Notes under the pieces: model-generated
What the model saw: the letters and a program-made list of their open reading frames with translations, nothing else
Databases searched by the model: none
What the model was told of the DNA's origin: nothing
Shown: positions 5,791 to 6,210 of the stretch, piece after piece
Layout of the letters: each line of letters starts with the position of its first letter
Position numbering within the stretch: position 1 is the stretch's first letter
Made by a program: the position numbers and the translations under genes
NCBI GenBank assembly: GCA_021784265.1
Contig: JAJXTA010000191.1
Location: 1-6,210, forward strand
Direction of reading: 5' to 3'
Length of the DNA: 6,210 nucleotides
Source of the DNA: a bacterium
GTDB taxonomy: Bacteria > Verrucomicrobiota > Verrucomicrobiia > Limisphaerales > J093

Positions 5791-6210
5791 CTACAAGGTT
5801 GTCGTCTGCCCAGGCACGGCCACCGGATAGTACCCGTCGGCGTTGGGCAGCACCAAGGGCAGGGCGTCCCAGGAGAAGGTCTTGGGCAAGAGGTCGATTT
5901 GCGAATTCAAGGCGTCATCCCAGGCGATCTGCTGGCCGGAGTAGGTGCACATGCGGCCCAGGATGCCGGTCATGGTGCTGAGGGCGCCGTATTGGGCTTC
6001 GTTATAGGCCTTGTCGTTGCGGATGGCCTCGAAGAGGTCGTCGTGCTCCTGCTGATACGGATTGACCTTCTTGCCCTCATTGCGATAGCGCCACGGTTTG
6101 GCGCCGGTGATCCGAAAGTTGTCCCCTTGACAATGCGCCTCGCCCTGCGTGCCCCGCACATGCTCCGAGATGCTGGGCCAGCAGCGGGGGATCTGGCGGC
6201 ACTGGCTGAA
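5791..6210 (-). CDS. Gfo/Idh/MocA family oxidoreductase, C-terminal fragment
   Basis: The gene runs off the right edge, leaving its last 139 codons and a TAG stop (CTA at 5791-5793 on the plus strand). The family comprises NAD(P)-dependent dehydrogenases acting on sugars, inositols and related compounds; the N-terminal Rossmann fold with the cofactor site is outside the window. The visible part has features I know from planctomycete and verrucomicrobial members: EHVRGTQGEAHCQGD near residues 17-30, PYQQEHDDLFEAIRNDKAYN (51-70), YGALSTMTGILGRMCTYSG (74-92), WDDALNS (97-103), and a tail ending in a VPG motif. The GTG at 6157-6159 is not the true start, because the frame continues open to the window edge with family-like sequence (FSQCRQIPRCWPSISEH). 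In these phyla such proteins are often exported, but the N-terminus is needed to check this. The substrate cannot be inferred. Confidence 0.93.
   Translation of the reverse strand, partial: FSQCRQIPRCWPSISEHVRGTQGEAHCQGDNFRITGAKPWRYRNEGKKVNPYQQEHDDLFEAIRNDKAYNEAQYGALSTMTGILGRMCTYSGQQIAWDDALNSQIDLLPKTFSWDALPLVLPNADGYYPVAVPGQTTTL

Noticed and set aside
5586..5981. Plus-strand frame in the convergent gap, with GGAGG at 5717-5721
   Set aside because: No start codon lies at usable distance after GGAGG. The frame runs into the antisense of the oxidoreductase gene and has no recognisable sequence.

Overview
This GC-rich window looks like a chromosomal segment from a member of the Verrucomicrobiota. 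Three things point there: an ECF-type sigma factor followed by a single-pass membrane protein, a planctomycete/verrucomicrobial style Gfo/Idh/MocA oxidoreductase C-terminus, and near absence of Shine-Dalgarno sites. The assignment is an inference from protein style, not from a marker-gene search. Five protein-coding genes are well supported, two of them cut by the window edges, and no tRNA, rRNA, CRISPR array or insertion sequence was recognised.

Left part (1-1563, + strand): the last 46 codons of a sigma-70 family (ECF-like) factor, containing the region 4 helix-turn-helix, are followed after 40 bases by a 459-residue membrane protein. That protein has a short cytoplasmic head, one transmembrane helix, a long Ala/Pro-rich stalk and a small beta-rich C-terminal domain. 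The arrangement resembles a sigma factor with its membrane-bound partner, but a regulatory link is not shown by sequence.

Middle part (1564-5568, + strand): an AT-richer leader of about 190 bases precedes infC. It holds a GC hairpin, two tiny overlapping reading frames and a small hairpin displaying the infC ribosome-binding site. infC (translation initiation factor IF-3) starts at TTG and carries a 75-residue low-complexity C-terminal tail. Next comes a ClpX-like AAA+ unfoldase that lacks the zinc-binding domain and appears to carry a second copy of the AAA+ small domain at its C-terminus. It is followed by an RsmB/NOP-family RNA cytosine-C5 methyltransferase with both catalytic cysteines. 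These three are co-directional with gaps of 95-165 bases and could form a translation/proteostasis operon: ribosome initiation, RNA modification and protein unfolding. The usual infC partners rpmI and rplT do not follow infC here.

Right part (5569-6210): a 222-base convergent intergenic region with two GC-rich hairpins separates the methyltransferase from the 3' end of a Gfo/Idh/MocA-family oxidoreductase on the - strand.

The item most worth follow-up is the ClpX paralogue with a duplicated small domain, no zinc finger and a retained ClpP-docking IGF tripeptide, linked to infC. The unusual infC leader is second.
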